From Thermomonas aquatica (GTDB lineage: Bacteria; Pseudomonadota; Gammaproteobacteria; Xanthomonadales; Xanthomonadaceae): 64,000 nucleotides of DNA. Under the pieces are notes generated by a model that worked only from the letters and a program-made list of their open reading frames with translations, did no database searches and had not been told where the DNA came from. Of this stretch, positions 10,131 through 17,370 are shown piece by piece. The position numbers and the translations under genes are program-made. The DNA lies in contig NZ_CP040871.1 of NCBI RefSeq assembly GCF_006337105.1, forward strand, positions 1,488,001-1,552,000, written 5' to 3'. How positions within the stretch are numbered: position 1 is the stretch's first letter; every line of letters starts with the position of its first letter.

Positions 10131-10221
10131 GGTCACGCCTCCATCGGGACGGAAGCCCAATGCTATACCCGGTGCTGCGCCGCAATAGCGGATGAATGCG
10201 CGACTGCGCGGCCGCGTGCGC

Positions 10222-10554
10222 TCAAGCCTTCTTCACGAACTCCGACTTCAGGCCCATTTGGCCGATGCCGTCGACCTTGCAGTCGATGTCGTGGTCGCCA
10301 TCGACCAGGCGGATGTTGCGCACCTTGGTGCCGACCTTCACCACCAGCGACGAACCCTTCAGCTTGAGGTCCTTGATCACGGTGACGGTGTCGCCGTCCT
10401 GCAGCAGGTTGCCGACCGCGTCCTTGACGACCTTCGCCTCTTCCGCCGCCTCGACCTGCGGCCATTCGTGGCCGCATTCGGGGCAGACGTAGCTCGCGCC
10501 GTCCTCGTAGACATAGGCGGAACTGCATTTCGGGCAAGGCGGCAGGCTGGTCAT
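10222..10554 (-). CDS. yjdM: YjdM/PhnA-type zinc-ribbon protein
   Basis: A 110-residue protein with an N-terminal zinc ribbon (CPKC at residues 7-10 and CPEC at 24-27) and a C-terminal small beta-barrel ([15 protein letters not shown] ... SEFVKKA). This architecture is that of YjdM, formerly called PhnA. Despite the old link with phosphonate metabolism, its biochemical role is not settled. The ATG at 10554 gives the family length; the open frame extends to 10785 without support. It is a lone gene. Confidence 0.88.
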   Translation of the reverse strand: MTSLPPCPKCSSAYVYEDGASYVCPECGHEWPQVEAAEEAKVVKDAVGNLLQDGDTVTVIKDLKLKGSSLVVKVGTKVRNIRLVDGDHDIDCKVDGIGQMGLKSEFVKKA

Positions 10555-10933
10555 CGTCTGGGGTCGTGTCGTCGCGGAACAGGGACGCGATTTTACGCCC
10601 AGGGCCGTGCCTTCGCGGTTGGCGGCGGCCATACGCGCGATGCCAACGGCCACCCCGCGCACGCGATTCCCGATGCGGCGACGATGCAGGCCACGCGCAT
10701 GCATCCTGGCATCCAGCCGGGCATTGACGCCGGCCGCGCGCAGGCAGTGGACGATACGACCGTGCCCCCTCCGACGGGGCTGCATCTCCCATCACATCGC
10801 GATCGTCGACGAACGATCCGAACTCGCCGGCATGATGGCCGGCGTGCAGGCCGATCCGTCAGGACTGGTCGCCAGGATCCGCAGCCTGCTGTTGCTGCGC
10901 GATCATGCGGCGGATGGCGATCCCGCCGCTAGC
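10555..10933. other. gene-poor spacer
   Basis: This 379-base stretch has no convincing gene. A plus-strand frame around 10795-10930 contains a protein-like phrase (IAIVDERSELAGMMAGV) without a start, a ribosome binding site or a family match, and could be a decayed remnant. The upstream region of yjdM occupies the left part. Confidence 0.4.
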
Positions 10934-11566
10934 TCAGGCCAGCCGGTCGGCTTCCACCACGCTGCATCCCGGCGGCGGATGCAGCGCCGCATCCACCAGC
11001 GCGTCGGCGATGCGCTCGGCGCGGCTCGGCCGCCACTTCCGCGGCAGCAGCGGACGCAGCACGCGCGACACTGCCAAGGCATAACCTTCGCCCGCGCGCG
11101 GTCGTTCGCGCTCGCCGTCGATCAGGCCCGGCCGCACCAGCACCAGCGACGGATAGTCGAGCGCGGCGAGCGCATCCTCGAGTTCGCCCTTGACCCGGTT
11201 GTAGAAGATCGACGAACGCGGATTCGCGCCCATCGCCGAATTCAACGCATAAGCGCGCGCGCCATGCCGGCGCGCAAGCCGCGCCACGGCGAGCGGATAG
11301 TCGTGGTCGACGCGCCGGAACGCGGCGCGCGAACCGGCATCGGCGATGGTGGTGCCCAGCGTGCAGACCACCGCATCCACCGCCCACCAGTCGGCATCGG
11401 CAGGCAGCGCGTCGAAATCCAGCACCGGGTTGAGCAGGCGCGGATGCGCGATGCCGAGCGGACGCCGGGTGGGCGCAACCAGCTGCGCGACCTGCGGCGC
11501 TTCCAGCAAGCGCGCGAGCACCAGGCGGCCGACCAGGCCGGTGGCGCCGACATGCAGGATGTTCAT
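10934..11566 (-). CDS. NAD(P)H-binding SDR-like oxidoreductase
   Basis: A 210-residue Rossmann-fold protein of the atypical short-chain dehydrogenase group (NAD(P)H-binding, HTATIP2/YwnB-like). The nucleotide-binding motif is at the very start (MNILHVGATGLVGRLV), followed by DAVVCTLGTT and a conserved GANPRSSIFYNRVKGELE segment containing the YxxxK pair. The ATG at 11566 is chosen because the motif begins immediately after it. The substrate is unknown; related proteins act as redox sensors or quinone/epimerase-like enzymes. No neighbour clarifies the role. Confidence 0.82.
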   Translation of the reverse strand: MNILHVGATGLVGRLVLARLLEAPQVAQLVAPTRRPLGIAHPRLLNPVLDFDALPADADWWAVDAVVCTLGTTIADAGSRAAFRRVDHDYPLAVARLARRHGARAYALNSAMGANPRSSIFYNRVKGELEDALAALDYPSLVLVRPGLIDGERERPRAGEGYALAVSRVLRPLLPRKWRPSRAERIADALVDAALHPPPGCSVVEADRLA

Positions 11567-11645
11567 GGGATGGCGATCCAGCGGCGGCGGGTGGGCGCCA
11601 TCATGGCGCGTCGGCCGCCGGTCTTCCATGCATCCGGTTTCGCCG

Positions 11646-11903
11646 CTAGGCCACCACCGCTGCACCCAGCGTAGCCAGGCATTCGCTGGCCATGCGCGCG
11701 CCCGCGGCGGTCAGCCAGACCACGTGCCGCAGCGTCGCGTTCGAGACATCCAGCGCGACCAGCCGCCGGCGGGCGAGGATCTTCGCGGTTTCGCCATGCC
11801 TGCTCTTCAGCGGATGCGAGGCCTCGCGCGAGGTCGCCTCGCTTTCGTAGAGATCGACCAGGAACTGCTGCTGGGTCCTGGTGAGTGCTTTGGGTGCGTT
11901 CAT
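11646..11903 (-). CDS. small hypothetical protein
   Basis: An 85-residue basic protein with helix-rich character: residues 6-40 (LTRTQQQFLVDLYESEA) and 41-65 (ETAKILARRRLVALDV) resemble a winged-helix or MarR-like core ending in a beta hairpin (RHVVWLTAAGARMA). A small DNA-binding role is conceivable but not shown. The codon third positions are GC-rich like real genes nearby. No operon partner; the next gene on this strand starts 80 bases away. Confidence 0.5.
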   Translation of the reverse strand: MNAPKALTRTQQQFLVDLYESEATSREASHPLKSRHGETAKILARRRLVALDVSNATLRHVVWLTAAGARMASECLATLGAAVVA

Positions 11904-12096
11904 GGGTGCGGCATCACACGGAGAGCGGAGTCAACGAAGCGTGAAAGCGTCCCTGCCAGCGCATCCCATCGCAAAACAATGGCCGGGAATGTGTCGCGCC
12001 GCGCAAAAGCAGCCGGCGACCGATCGAACACGGCGCTCGCGCGCATTCATCTCTCGCGGCGTTCCAACCGGGGACGCCGCGACGCCGTTGGCGGCG

Positions 12097-12522
12097 TCAG
12101 AACACCTGGACCGCCGCGCGGGCCAGCAGGGCGAACAACACCAGCGACGACAGCGCGAACAACGCGAAGCGCACCGGGATCCGGTTCACCAGCGCCTGCC
12201 ACAGGCTATGCACCACGCGCAGCGCGACATAACTCCAGGCCAGCGCCAGCGACGCGGTGGAGCCGTCGCCGAGCAAGGCCAGGCTGAGCCCGATCGCGTA
12301 GAACAGGATCGGCTGCTCGAACAGGTGGTTGTAGTTGTCCGCCTTCCAGCGCACCCGCGGCGGCAACGTCGCCATCTGCTCGCCGCGCGGCAGGTTGCCG
12401 TCGAGCCGCATGCGCATGCGCAGGATGGCGGGGATGCGGGTGGCGTACATCCAGGCCCACATCACCGCGGTCCAGGCGGCCAGGGCGACGACGGGGGCGA
12501 GCATCGGCTGCGGTTGCGCCAT
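12097..12522 (-). CDS. MAPEG-family inner-membrane protein
   Basis: A 141-residue protein with four predicted membrane helices (about residues 8-28, 68-85, 90-110, 118-138) and the MAPEG signature region RWKADNYNHLFEQPILFYA between helices one and two. MAPEG proteins include eicosanoid/glutathione enzymes in eukaryotes; bacterial members of this kind have no established substrate. The start at 12522 (MAQPQPM) gives the standard length. It is divergent from the gene at 12659 across 136 bases, in which I see no clear promoter. Confidence 0.85.
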   Translation of the reverse strand: MAQPQPMLAPVVALAAWTAVMWAWMYATRIPAILRMRMRLDGNLPRGEQMATLPPRVRWKADNYNHLFEQPILFYAIGLSLALLGDGSTASLALAWSYVALRVVHSLWQALVNRIPVRFALFALSSLVLFALLARAAVQVF

Positions 12523-12658
12523 GGCGGACTCCGGTGGTGGGCGTGCAGGCCCGGATCATGACCCAAATCCCGCGCCGGGAGGCGCCCGCGCGCCTCCTGC
12601 GCGAGCGCGGCGCGTGCCGCATACTGCGCGCACCGATCGCCCGCTTCCGGAGACTGCC

Positions 12659-13504
12659 ATGTTCGAACGCTTTTCCCGCAGCTGGGGCCTGATCAAGGCC
12701 AGTGCCGGCGTGCTGGCCAAGGACAAGGAACTGCTGGTGTTCCCGCTGCTGTCGGCGGCCTGCACGCTGGTCGTGGTGGCCGCCTTCGCGCTGCCGGCGC
12801 TCGGCCTGGGCGCACTGGACGGGTTGCGCGATGGCGGCGGCGTGTCGCTGCTGGCCTATGTGCTGGCGTTCCTGTTCTACCTGGTGCAGTACTTCGTGAT
12901 CTTCTTCTTCAACTCGGCGCTGGTGGGCGCGGCGATGATCCGGCTGGACGGCGGCGACCCGACCGTCGGCGACGGCCTGCGCATCGCCCGCAGCAAGGCG
13001 TTGCCGATCCTCGGCTACGCCGCGATCGCCGCGACCGTGGGCATGGTCCTGCGCGCGATCCAGGAGCGCGCGGGTTTCGTCGGCAGGCTGGTCTCGGGCG
13101 CGCTCGGCGTGGCCTGGACCCTGGCCAGCTTCCTGGTGGTGCCGGTGCTGGTGACGCGCGACATCGGACCGGTCGATGCGGTCAAGGAAAGCGCGCTGCT
13201 GCTGAAGAAGACCTGGGGCGAAAACCTGATCGGACAGGGCGGCGTGGGCCTGCTGTTCGGCCTGCTGTTCTTCGCCCTGGTCCTGCTGGGCGGCGCGGCG
13301 ATCATCGCGGCGGCGACGACCGGCAACGGCGTGCTGACCGGGCTGGTGGTGGCCATCGTCATCATCGCGATGCTGCTGGCCGCGCTGGTCCAGGCCGCGC
13401 TGTCGGGCATCTATTCGGCGGCGCTGTACCGCTATGCGACCGGTGCCGGCGAGAGCGAAGGCTTCGACGCGCAGCTGCTGGGGCAGGCGTTCCGGGTGAA
13501 GTGA
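12659..13504 (+). CDS. DUF6159-like polytopic membrane protein
   Basis: A 281-residue integral membrane protein with about six hydrophobic segments, beginning with the conserved-looking MFERFSRSWGLIKASAGVL amphipathic start and a KELLVFPLLS entry into helix one. A cytoplasmic loop with DGGDPTVGDGLRIARSK and a second with GPVDAVKESALLLKKTWGEN are typical of this uncharacterised family. The ATG at 12659 is preceded by GGAG (12649-12652). No enzymatic motif is visible. It is followed by a strong bidirectional hairpin shared with the convergent FKBP gene. Confidence 0.75.
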   Translation: MFERFSRSWGLIKASAGVLAKDKELLVFPLLSAACTLVVVAAFALPALGLGALDGLRDGGGVSLLAYVLAFLFYLVQYFVIFFFNSALVGAAMIRLDGGDPTVGDGLRIARSKALPILGYAAIAATVGMVLRAIQERAGFVGRLVSGALGVAWTLASFLVVPVLVTRDIGPVDAVKESALLLKKTWGENLIGQGGVGLLFGLLFFALVLLGGAAIIAAATTGNGVLTGLVVAIVIIAMLLAALVQAALSGIYSAALYRYATGAGESEGFDAQLLGQAFRVK

Positions 13505-13559
13505 GCACGGCCCCCTATCGCTTGCGTCACGCGCACAAAAATCCGATTGCACATCGCAA

Positions 13560-13587
13560 GACAAAGCCGGCGAAAGCCGGCTTTGTC
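13560..13587. terminator. bidirectional terminator hairpin
   Basis: Twelve-bp perfect stem GACAAAGCCGGC (13560-13571), loop GAAA, GCCGGCTTTGTC (13576-13587), followed on the plus strand by GTTTC. It sits between two convergent genes and can serve both, because both arms end in A/T-rich runs. Confidence 0.8.
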
Positions 13588-13603
13588 GTTTCAATTGAAA
13601 GAC

Positions 13604-13957
13604 TCAGGCGCCCAGCAATTCCACGTCGAATTTCAGCGTGGCATTCGGCGGAATCACCCCGCCGGCGCCGCGTGCGCCGTAGCCCAGGCTGGCCGGGATG
13701 ATCAGCGTGCGCGCACCGCCCACCTTCATGCCCTGCACGCCTTCGTCCCAGCCCTTGATGACCATGCCGCCGCCGAGCGGAAAGATGAAGGGCTCGCCGC
13801 GATCCTTGCTGGAATCGAACTTGCCGCCCTGCGCGCCGTTGTCGTACAGCCAACCCGTGTAGTGCACGACGACGTTGCGGCCGGGCCTGGCCTCATCGCC
13901 GGTGCCGATGACGGTGTCTTCGTATTGCAGGCCGGAGGCGGTGGTGGTGAAGGGCAT
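13604..13957 (-). CDS. FKBP-type peptidyl-prolyl isomerase
   Basis: A 117-residue single FKBP domain with no signal peptide, so it is cytoplasmic. Conserved elements: VVVHYTGWLYDNG, KFDSSKDRGEPFIFPLG, the active-site VIKGWDEGVQGMKVGG and the closing IPPNATLKFDVELL. This is the compact FkpB/FKBP12-like form without dimerisation domains or a chaperone flap. It catalyses cis-trans isomerisation of X-Pro bonds. The ATG at 13957 is the family start. It shares a terminator with the convergent membrane-protein gene. Confidence 0.92.
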   Translation of the reverse strand: MPFTTTASGLQYEDTVIGTGDEARPGRNVVVHYTGWLYDNGAQGGKFDSSKDRGEPFIFPLGGGMVIKGWDEGVQGMKVGGARTLIIPASLGYGARGAGGVIPPNATLKFDVELLGA

Positions 13958-14025
13958 TGGAGGTTCCTTGTGGCTTGTGATCGTGCGTGCAGTCTAGCGC
14001 TCGCGCAGAGCGGGCCTTGAAATGG

Positions 14026-14745
14026 TCAGCCGGGCTTGCGCGCCACGTGGATGGCGACGATGCCGAACGACAGTCGTTCCAATGCGACATCCTCGAACCC
14101 GGATGACGCGATTTCGTCGGCGAACGCTTCCGCCGTGGGGAAATCGCGGATGCCGTGCAGCAGGTATCGATAGGCGGAGGCATCGCCGCCCGTGGCCAGC
14201 CAGCCCAGCACCGGCATGCACAGCCGCATGTAGGCGAGATAGGCGCGGTGCAACGTCCGCCAGCGGATATTCGATGCCTCCAGGATCACCAAGCGCCCGC
14301 CCGGGCGCAGGACGCGGATGGCTTCCGCCAACGCGCGCTTGCGATCACATATCTTCATCACCAGCGACAGCGAATACGCGTCCACGCTGGCATCGGCGAT
14401 CTCGGGCATCGCTTCGGCATCCAGCCGCAGCAACCGCACCCGCGCCGCCTTCGGCCCGAGTCGGCGTTCGGCGATGGCAAGCATCGGCCCGCTGATGTCC
14501 GCCGCGATGACCGTACGTTCCGCCATCTGCCCGTGCGAGATCACGCGCATCACGATGTCGCCGGTACCGCTGGCGCCATCCAGCAGCACCGACCACGGCT
14601 CGTTCGCGATCACCCGCGCAACGCGCCGTTTCCACAGGCGGTGGATGCCCAGGCTGAACACATCGCACAACAGGTCGTAGCGACCGGCGATGCGGCCGAA
14701 GACATCGTCGGCCTGCGAGGCGAAGCCGGCGGCATTGGCCGTCAT
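14026..14745 (-). CDS. UbiE-like class I SAM-dependent methyltransferase
   Basis: A 239-residue methyltransferase clearly related to UbiE: RYDLLCDVFSLGIHRLWKRR matches the UbiE segment around GIHRxWKR, followed by the SAM-binding DGASGTGDIV motif, an acidic beta-2 end (IAADIS), and VLRPGGRLVILE. It lacks the N-terminal UbiE extension, and the UbiE motif FGLRNVTDK is replaced by SLVMKICDR, so the substrate probably differs. The genuine ubiE is at 62423. The start at 14745 (MTANAAGFA) is chosen over the longer frame to 14874. It is divergent from arsR across 151 bases, so ArsR may control it; ArsM-type cysteines are not evident. Confidence 0.82.
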   Translation of the reverse strand: MTANAAGFASQADDVFGRIAGRYDLLCDVFSLGIHRLWKRRVARVIANEPWSVLLDGASGTGDIVMRVISHGQMAERTVIAADISGPMLAIAERRLGPKAARVRLLRLDAEAMPEIADASVDAYSLSLVMKICDRKRALAEAIRVLRPGGRLVILEASNIRWRTLHRAYLAYMRLCMPVLGWLATGGDASAYRYLLHGIRDFPTAEAFADEIASSGFEDVALERLSFGIVAIHVARKPG

Positions 14746-14861
14746 CGATGCGTCCTTGCGAAGAGGGTTCAGGGCAATGATGGCAGCAGCAGCGAAAGGG
14801 GTGCGAAAAGGAAACGCACGCGCCTGCAATGGCGGCCCGATACGTCGCGCAGGATTGGCGC

Positions 14862-14897
14862 TTGACTCGATCAATTATTTCCATAATATTGGAAATA
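14862..14897 (+). promoter_or_regulatory. arsR promoter with overlapping ArsR-type operator
   Basis: A promoter reads TTGACT (14862-14867), 16 bases, TAATAT (14884-14889). Over it lies the inverted repeat TATTTCCA (14876-14883) and TGGAAATA (14890-14897), a typical AT-rich ArsR/SmtB-family operator. The right arm ends on the A of the arsR start codon, so bound repressor would cover the -10 element and the start. Transcription from this promoter would begin at or within a base or two of the ATG. Confidence 0.65.
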
Positions 14898-15238
14898 TGG
14901 AAATGAAAACCGCCCTTGCCGGCCTCGCCGCCCTGAGCCACGAATCCCGCCTGCGCGCATTCCGCCGCCTTGTCGAGGTCGGGCCGGACGGCGTGCCGGT
15001 GGGGGAGCTTCGCGACTACCTGGAACTGCCTGCCGCCACGTTGACCGCGCACCTCAACGTACTGCGCGGCGCCGGGCTGGTCACCGACCAGCGCGCGGGC
15101 CGCACGATCCGCCTGCGTGCGAACTACGGGCGCATGAACGCCCTGATCGACTACCTCACCGAGAACTGCTGCGCCGGCTCCGGCAGCTGCCGTCCGGCGC
15201 CTTCGTGCAAGACCGACAAGAAAGGAGCTGCGAAATGA
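14897..15238 (+). CDS. arsR: ArsR-family metalloregulator
   Basis: A 113-residue winged-helix repressor. The DNA-binding region includes ALSHESRLRAFRRLVE, LELPAATLTAHLNVLRGAGLV and a basic wing (DQRAGRTIRLRANY). A C-terminal Cys cluster (NCCAGSGSCRPAPSC, residues about 93-107) is a likely metalloid-binding site, unlike the helix-3 CxC of classical ArsR, so it resembles the C-terminal-cysteine class. The gene overlaps the arsI homologue by four bases (ATGA), showing coupling. It should derepress on arsenite or a related metalloid. It is probably autoregulated through the operator that overlaps its start. Confidence 0.88.
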   Translation: MEMKTALAGLAALSHESRLRAFRRLVEVGPDGVPVGELRDYLELPAATLTAHLNVLRGAGLVTDQRAGRTIRLRANYGRMNALIDYLTENCCAGSGSCRPAPSCKTDKKGAAK

Positions 15239-15722
15239 GCCGTTTCCATGTGCATCTGAACGTCGTCGATCTCGCCGCCAGCGTTCGCTTCTATTCCGAA
15301 CTGTTCGCGGCGCAACCCACCGTGTTCAAGCAGGACTACGCGAAATGGATGCTGGAGGATCCGCGGGTGAATTTCGCGATTTCGAGCACGGGGCGTCCGC
15401 CGGGCATCGACCATCTTGGACTCCAGGTCGACAGCAGCGACGAACTCGCCACCCTCGGCAAGCGGCTGGATGCCGCCGGCGGCACCGTTGTCCCTGAGCA
15501 AGCGACGATCTGCTGCTATGCCACATCCGACAAGAACTGGACCGAGGATCCGCAGGCACGCGCTGGGAAACGTTCCACACCCTGGGCGAGGCGACGACGT
15601 ATCACGCCGGGGATGCGGCGTGCGCGACCGATGGCGCGGCCTGCACGCCGGATGTCGCCGCGATGAAACCCATGACCGACACGGGCGGATCCTGCTGTTC
15701 GCCCAACTCCGGTTGCTGCTGA
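15235..15722 (+). pseudogene. arsI: ArsI/CadI-type C-As lyase homologue, frameshifted
   Basis: Frame one (from the ATG at 15235) encodes a VOC-fold lyase start: the first metal His in SRFHVHLNVVDLAAS, a second in GIDHLGLQV, and the vicinal cysteines ICCYATSDKNW that bind trivalent organoarsenicals in ArsI. At 15556-15558 one base is missing. The next frame continues the family sequence exactly (GTRWETFHTLGEATTYHAGD, with the third metal ligand Glu) and ends in a Cys-rich tail GGSCCSPNSGCC at 15720-15722. Restored length is about 162 residues. As written, translation leaves the family sequence after DPQ and ends at 15666 with a basic tail. This is either a real inactivation or a sequencing/assembly error. 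Confidence 0.8.
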
Positions 15723-15865
15723 TGCAGCGGATCAGCCAAGGGATTCCGAGCACATTCCCTGCGCTCACGCTTAGCCCACATGCGCGCCCTTCAAGGAAGC
15801 GAACCTGACCCCGCTCTTCGGTCAAATTGTTCCTAAATCGTCCCTGACAACTTTCCTGAAGAAAA

Positions 15866-15949
15866 GTCGACTCTGACCCCTGTTTTGACTCTGCCCCCTG
15901 TTTTGCTGTTTTGAACGCGTTGGAAAACTCGACTCTGAGCCTTGTTTTT
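15866..15949 (+). repeat. tandem degenerate copies of a 20-bp GACTCTGACCCCTGTTTT-type repeat
   Basis: Three copies lie head to tail: GTCGACTCTGACCCCTGTTTT at 15866-15886, GACTCTGCCCCCTGTTTT at 15887-15904, and an imperfect one inside 15913-15949, which begins GAACGCGTTGGAAAACTCG. The last copy with its GCGTTGG leader recurs almost identically at 16149-16184. A weaker version (CTGACCCC) is near 15804. I read them as intergenic REP-like elements; the family is not named with certainty. The surrounding 15723-16276 stretch holds no gene. Confidence 0.75.
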
Positions 15950-16100
15950 GTTGCTTGTTTTTGTTGCGGATCAGGACCGCATGGCGGACGTCATCATGTC
16001 GACGTATCCCCACGCCATGATTCCGAGTACGCCGATTGCACCGAGTGTGGCGCGGATCCACCACAGGGGCGTCGCGGGCGCATGCTGGACGCTGCAGCAG

Positions 16101-16183
16101 AAACAGGGGTCAGAGTCGAGTTTTCGACCTGACATCTACCCGCCTGCTCAACGCGTTGGAAAACTCGACTCTGACCCCTGTTT
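16101..16183. repeat. 25-bp perfect inverted repeat of the same element
   Basis: The left arm 16101-16125 (AAACAGGGGTCAGAGTCGAG then TTTTC) is the exact reverse complement of the right arm 16159-16183, with a 33-base loop containing GCGTTGG. Such opposed pairs are typical of REP doublets that are mobilised by, or co-occur with, REP-associated transposases. A partial copy (TCTGACCCCTTTTCC) follows at 16251. The arms could also act as a transcription terminator for the convergent gene at 16277. Confidence 0.75.
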
Positions 16184-16276
16184 TCTTTTTCCTCACGCAG
16201 AAACGCGAAAGGCAACACAAGGCCGCCTTCGGATTCAAACGGAAATGTTCTCTGACCCCTTTTCCACGCTATTCCG

Positions 16277-17308
16277 TCAGCTTTCCTCATCCTCATGAGC
16301 GATCAACCTGGTGTTGCGCTCAAGCTCGCGTATGCGCATTACATCTCTTGATAGTTTTTGCATGTCCGCATCAACTTCGACCGCGCCATCTTCTGAACTC
16401 AGCGGCAACACAACATCCACTGCACCGCCTTTTTCAATGAAACCGAGAAGTTTGTTTATAGACTTATCAAGTGCGGTTATTTTTTCACCATCGAGCGCAA
16501 GGCCATCCGAAACACTCTTAGAAATGTTCTCGAGTCCAACTTTCCTTTCTTCGACCGCTTGAGCCTTCAACGCCTCTTTAGCCTGAGTGTTACTTAGCTT
16601 CAAAGCCTCGATCTCAAGCTGCATTTTCCGCAAACCTTGGACTTTCTCTGCCACTTCCAGTGATTTCAAAAGAACTGACGCAACGACCCTTGCGATCACA
16701 CAAGTTGTTGCAATGGTGATGACAATCGAACCTGTTTGCGCACCAACAATCCTTAGATCCTTGGGTGTGCCACCCACGGACATGGCAATGCCTCGACCTA
16801 TGTCATGCCATTCATTGGCCCATTTCTTAAAATCCGCGACATCGTCTATCGATGCAGCATGATCGAAGACAACACGAATCATTACTTCATCTTCAGGCGC
16901 TTCATATGGATAAATCAGCCCTGACAATGCATCCCGAATCTGATTCGATCTTTCTATAGCCGACTGCACTTCACTCGAGATGCGGTTCATCTCATTAATT
17001 GCAGTCTGAAAATCCAAAGAGTTTCGGAAGAGAATTCCTTCAACCTCATCTATGCCAGAGCTGCCGAGATGGGGCAGTAGCGGTAGTTGCTCAGTGAGGA
17101 ATTCGGCTTGCGCATCTGAGAGCGCGTTCAAGGCAACCTCTCCGATTGCCTCAACCAGTCGATTCTTCTCTTCCTCAAAAGCCTAGCGGCTGCCATTTGC
17201 ATTGTTCTGCAATACAGAGGCCAATGTGGAGTAGAGCCGTGGAATTCGCCTCTTGGCAACTTCACGGTCAACCCATACGGGAATAGCTGCTAGCTCCTCT
17301 GCATCCAT
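16277..17308 (-). pseudogene. AT-rich foreign-looking gene interrupted by an in-frame TAG
   Basis: A strong ribosome binding site GGAGGGGG (17315-17322) precedes an ATG at 17308. Translation gives 41 residues (MDAEELAAIPVWVDREVAKR onward) then a TAG at 17185-17183, after which the same frame stays open to the stop at 16277, for 301 more codons. A TTG at 17131 could start a 284-residue product but lacks a good ribosome site. The long part is acidic, has one likely membrane segment (GSIVITIATTCVIARVVA) after a GTPKDLRIVGAQTGS motif, then a charged coiled coil and an acidic tail. Base composition is far below the chromosome (23 of 60 G/C at 16441-16500). Family unknown; probably acquired horizontally, and a nonsense pseudogene or a readthrough gene. 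Confidence 0.65.
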
Positions 17309-17331
17309 CTATCGCCCCCTCCAATAGAAAA

Positions 17332-17356
17332 GGGCTGAGCCAAATTAGCTCAGCCC
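17332..17356 (-). terminator. intrinsic terminator of nrdJb
   Basis: On the minus strand the nrdJb transcript runs into a nine-bp stem (GGGCTGAGC 17332-17340; GCTCAGCCC 17348-17356; loop of seven) extended by A-T pairs and followed by TTTTC. It lies 14 bases past the stop codon, a textbook intrinsic terminator. Confidence 0.82.
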
Positions 17357-17370
17357 CTTCAATCAAAAAA

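Noticed and set aside
10607..10933. Protein-like phrase IAIVDERSELAGMMAGV in the spacer before the oxidoreductase gene
   Set aside because: No start codon with a ribosome site and no extension into a known fold; could be chance or an old remnant, not enough to call a gene.
14690..14896. N-terminal extension of arsR back to 14690
   Set aside because: The operator, promoter and homologous start all place the beginning at 14897.
16101..16183. CRISPR-like spaced repeats
   Set aside because: Only a few copies with irregular spacing and mixed orientation; REP-like elements fit better and no cas genes are present.
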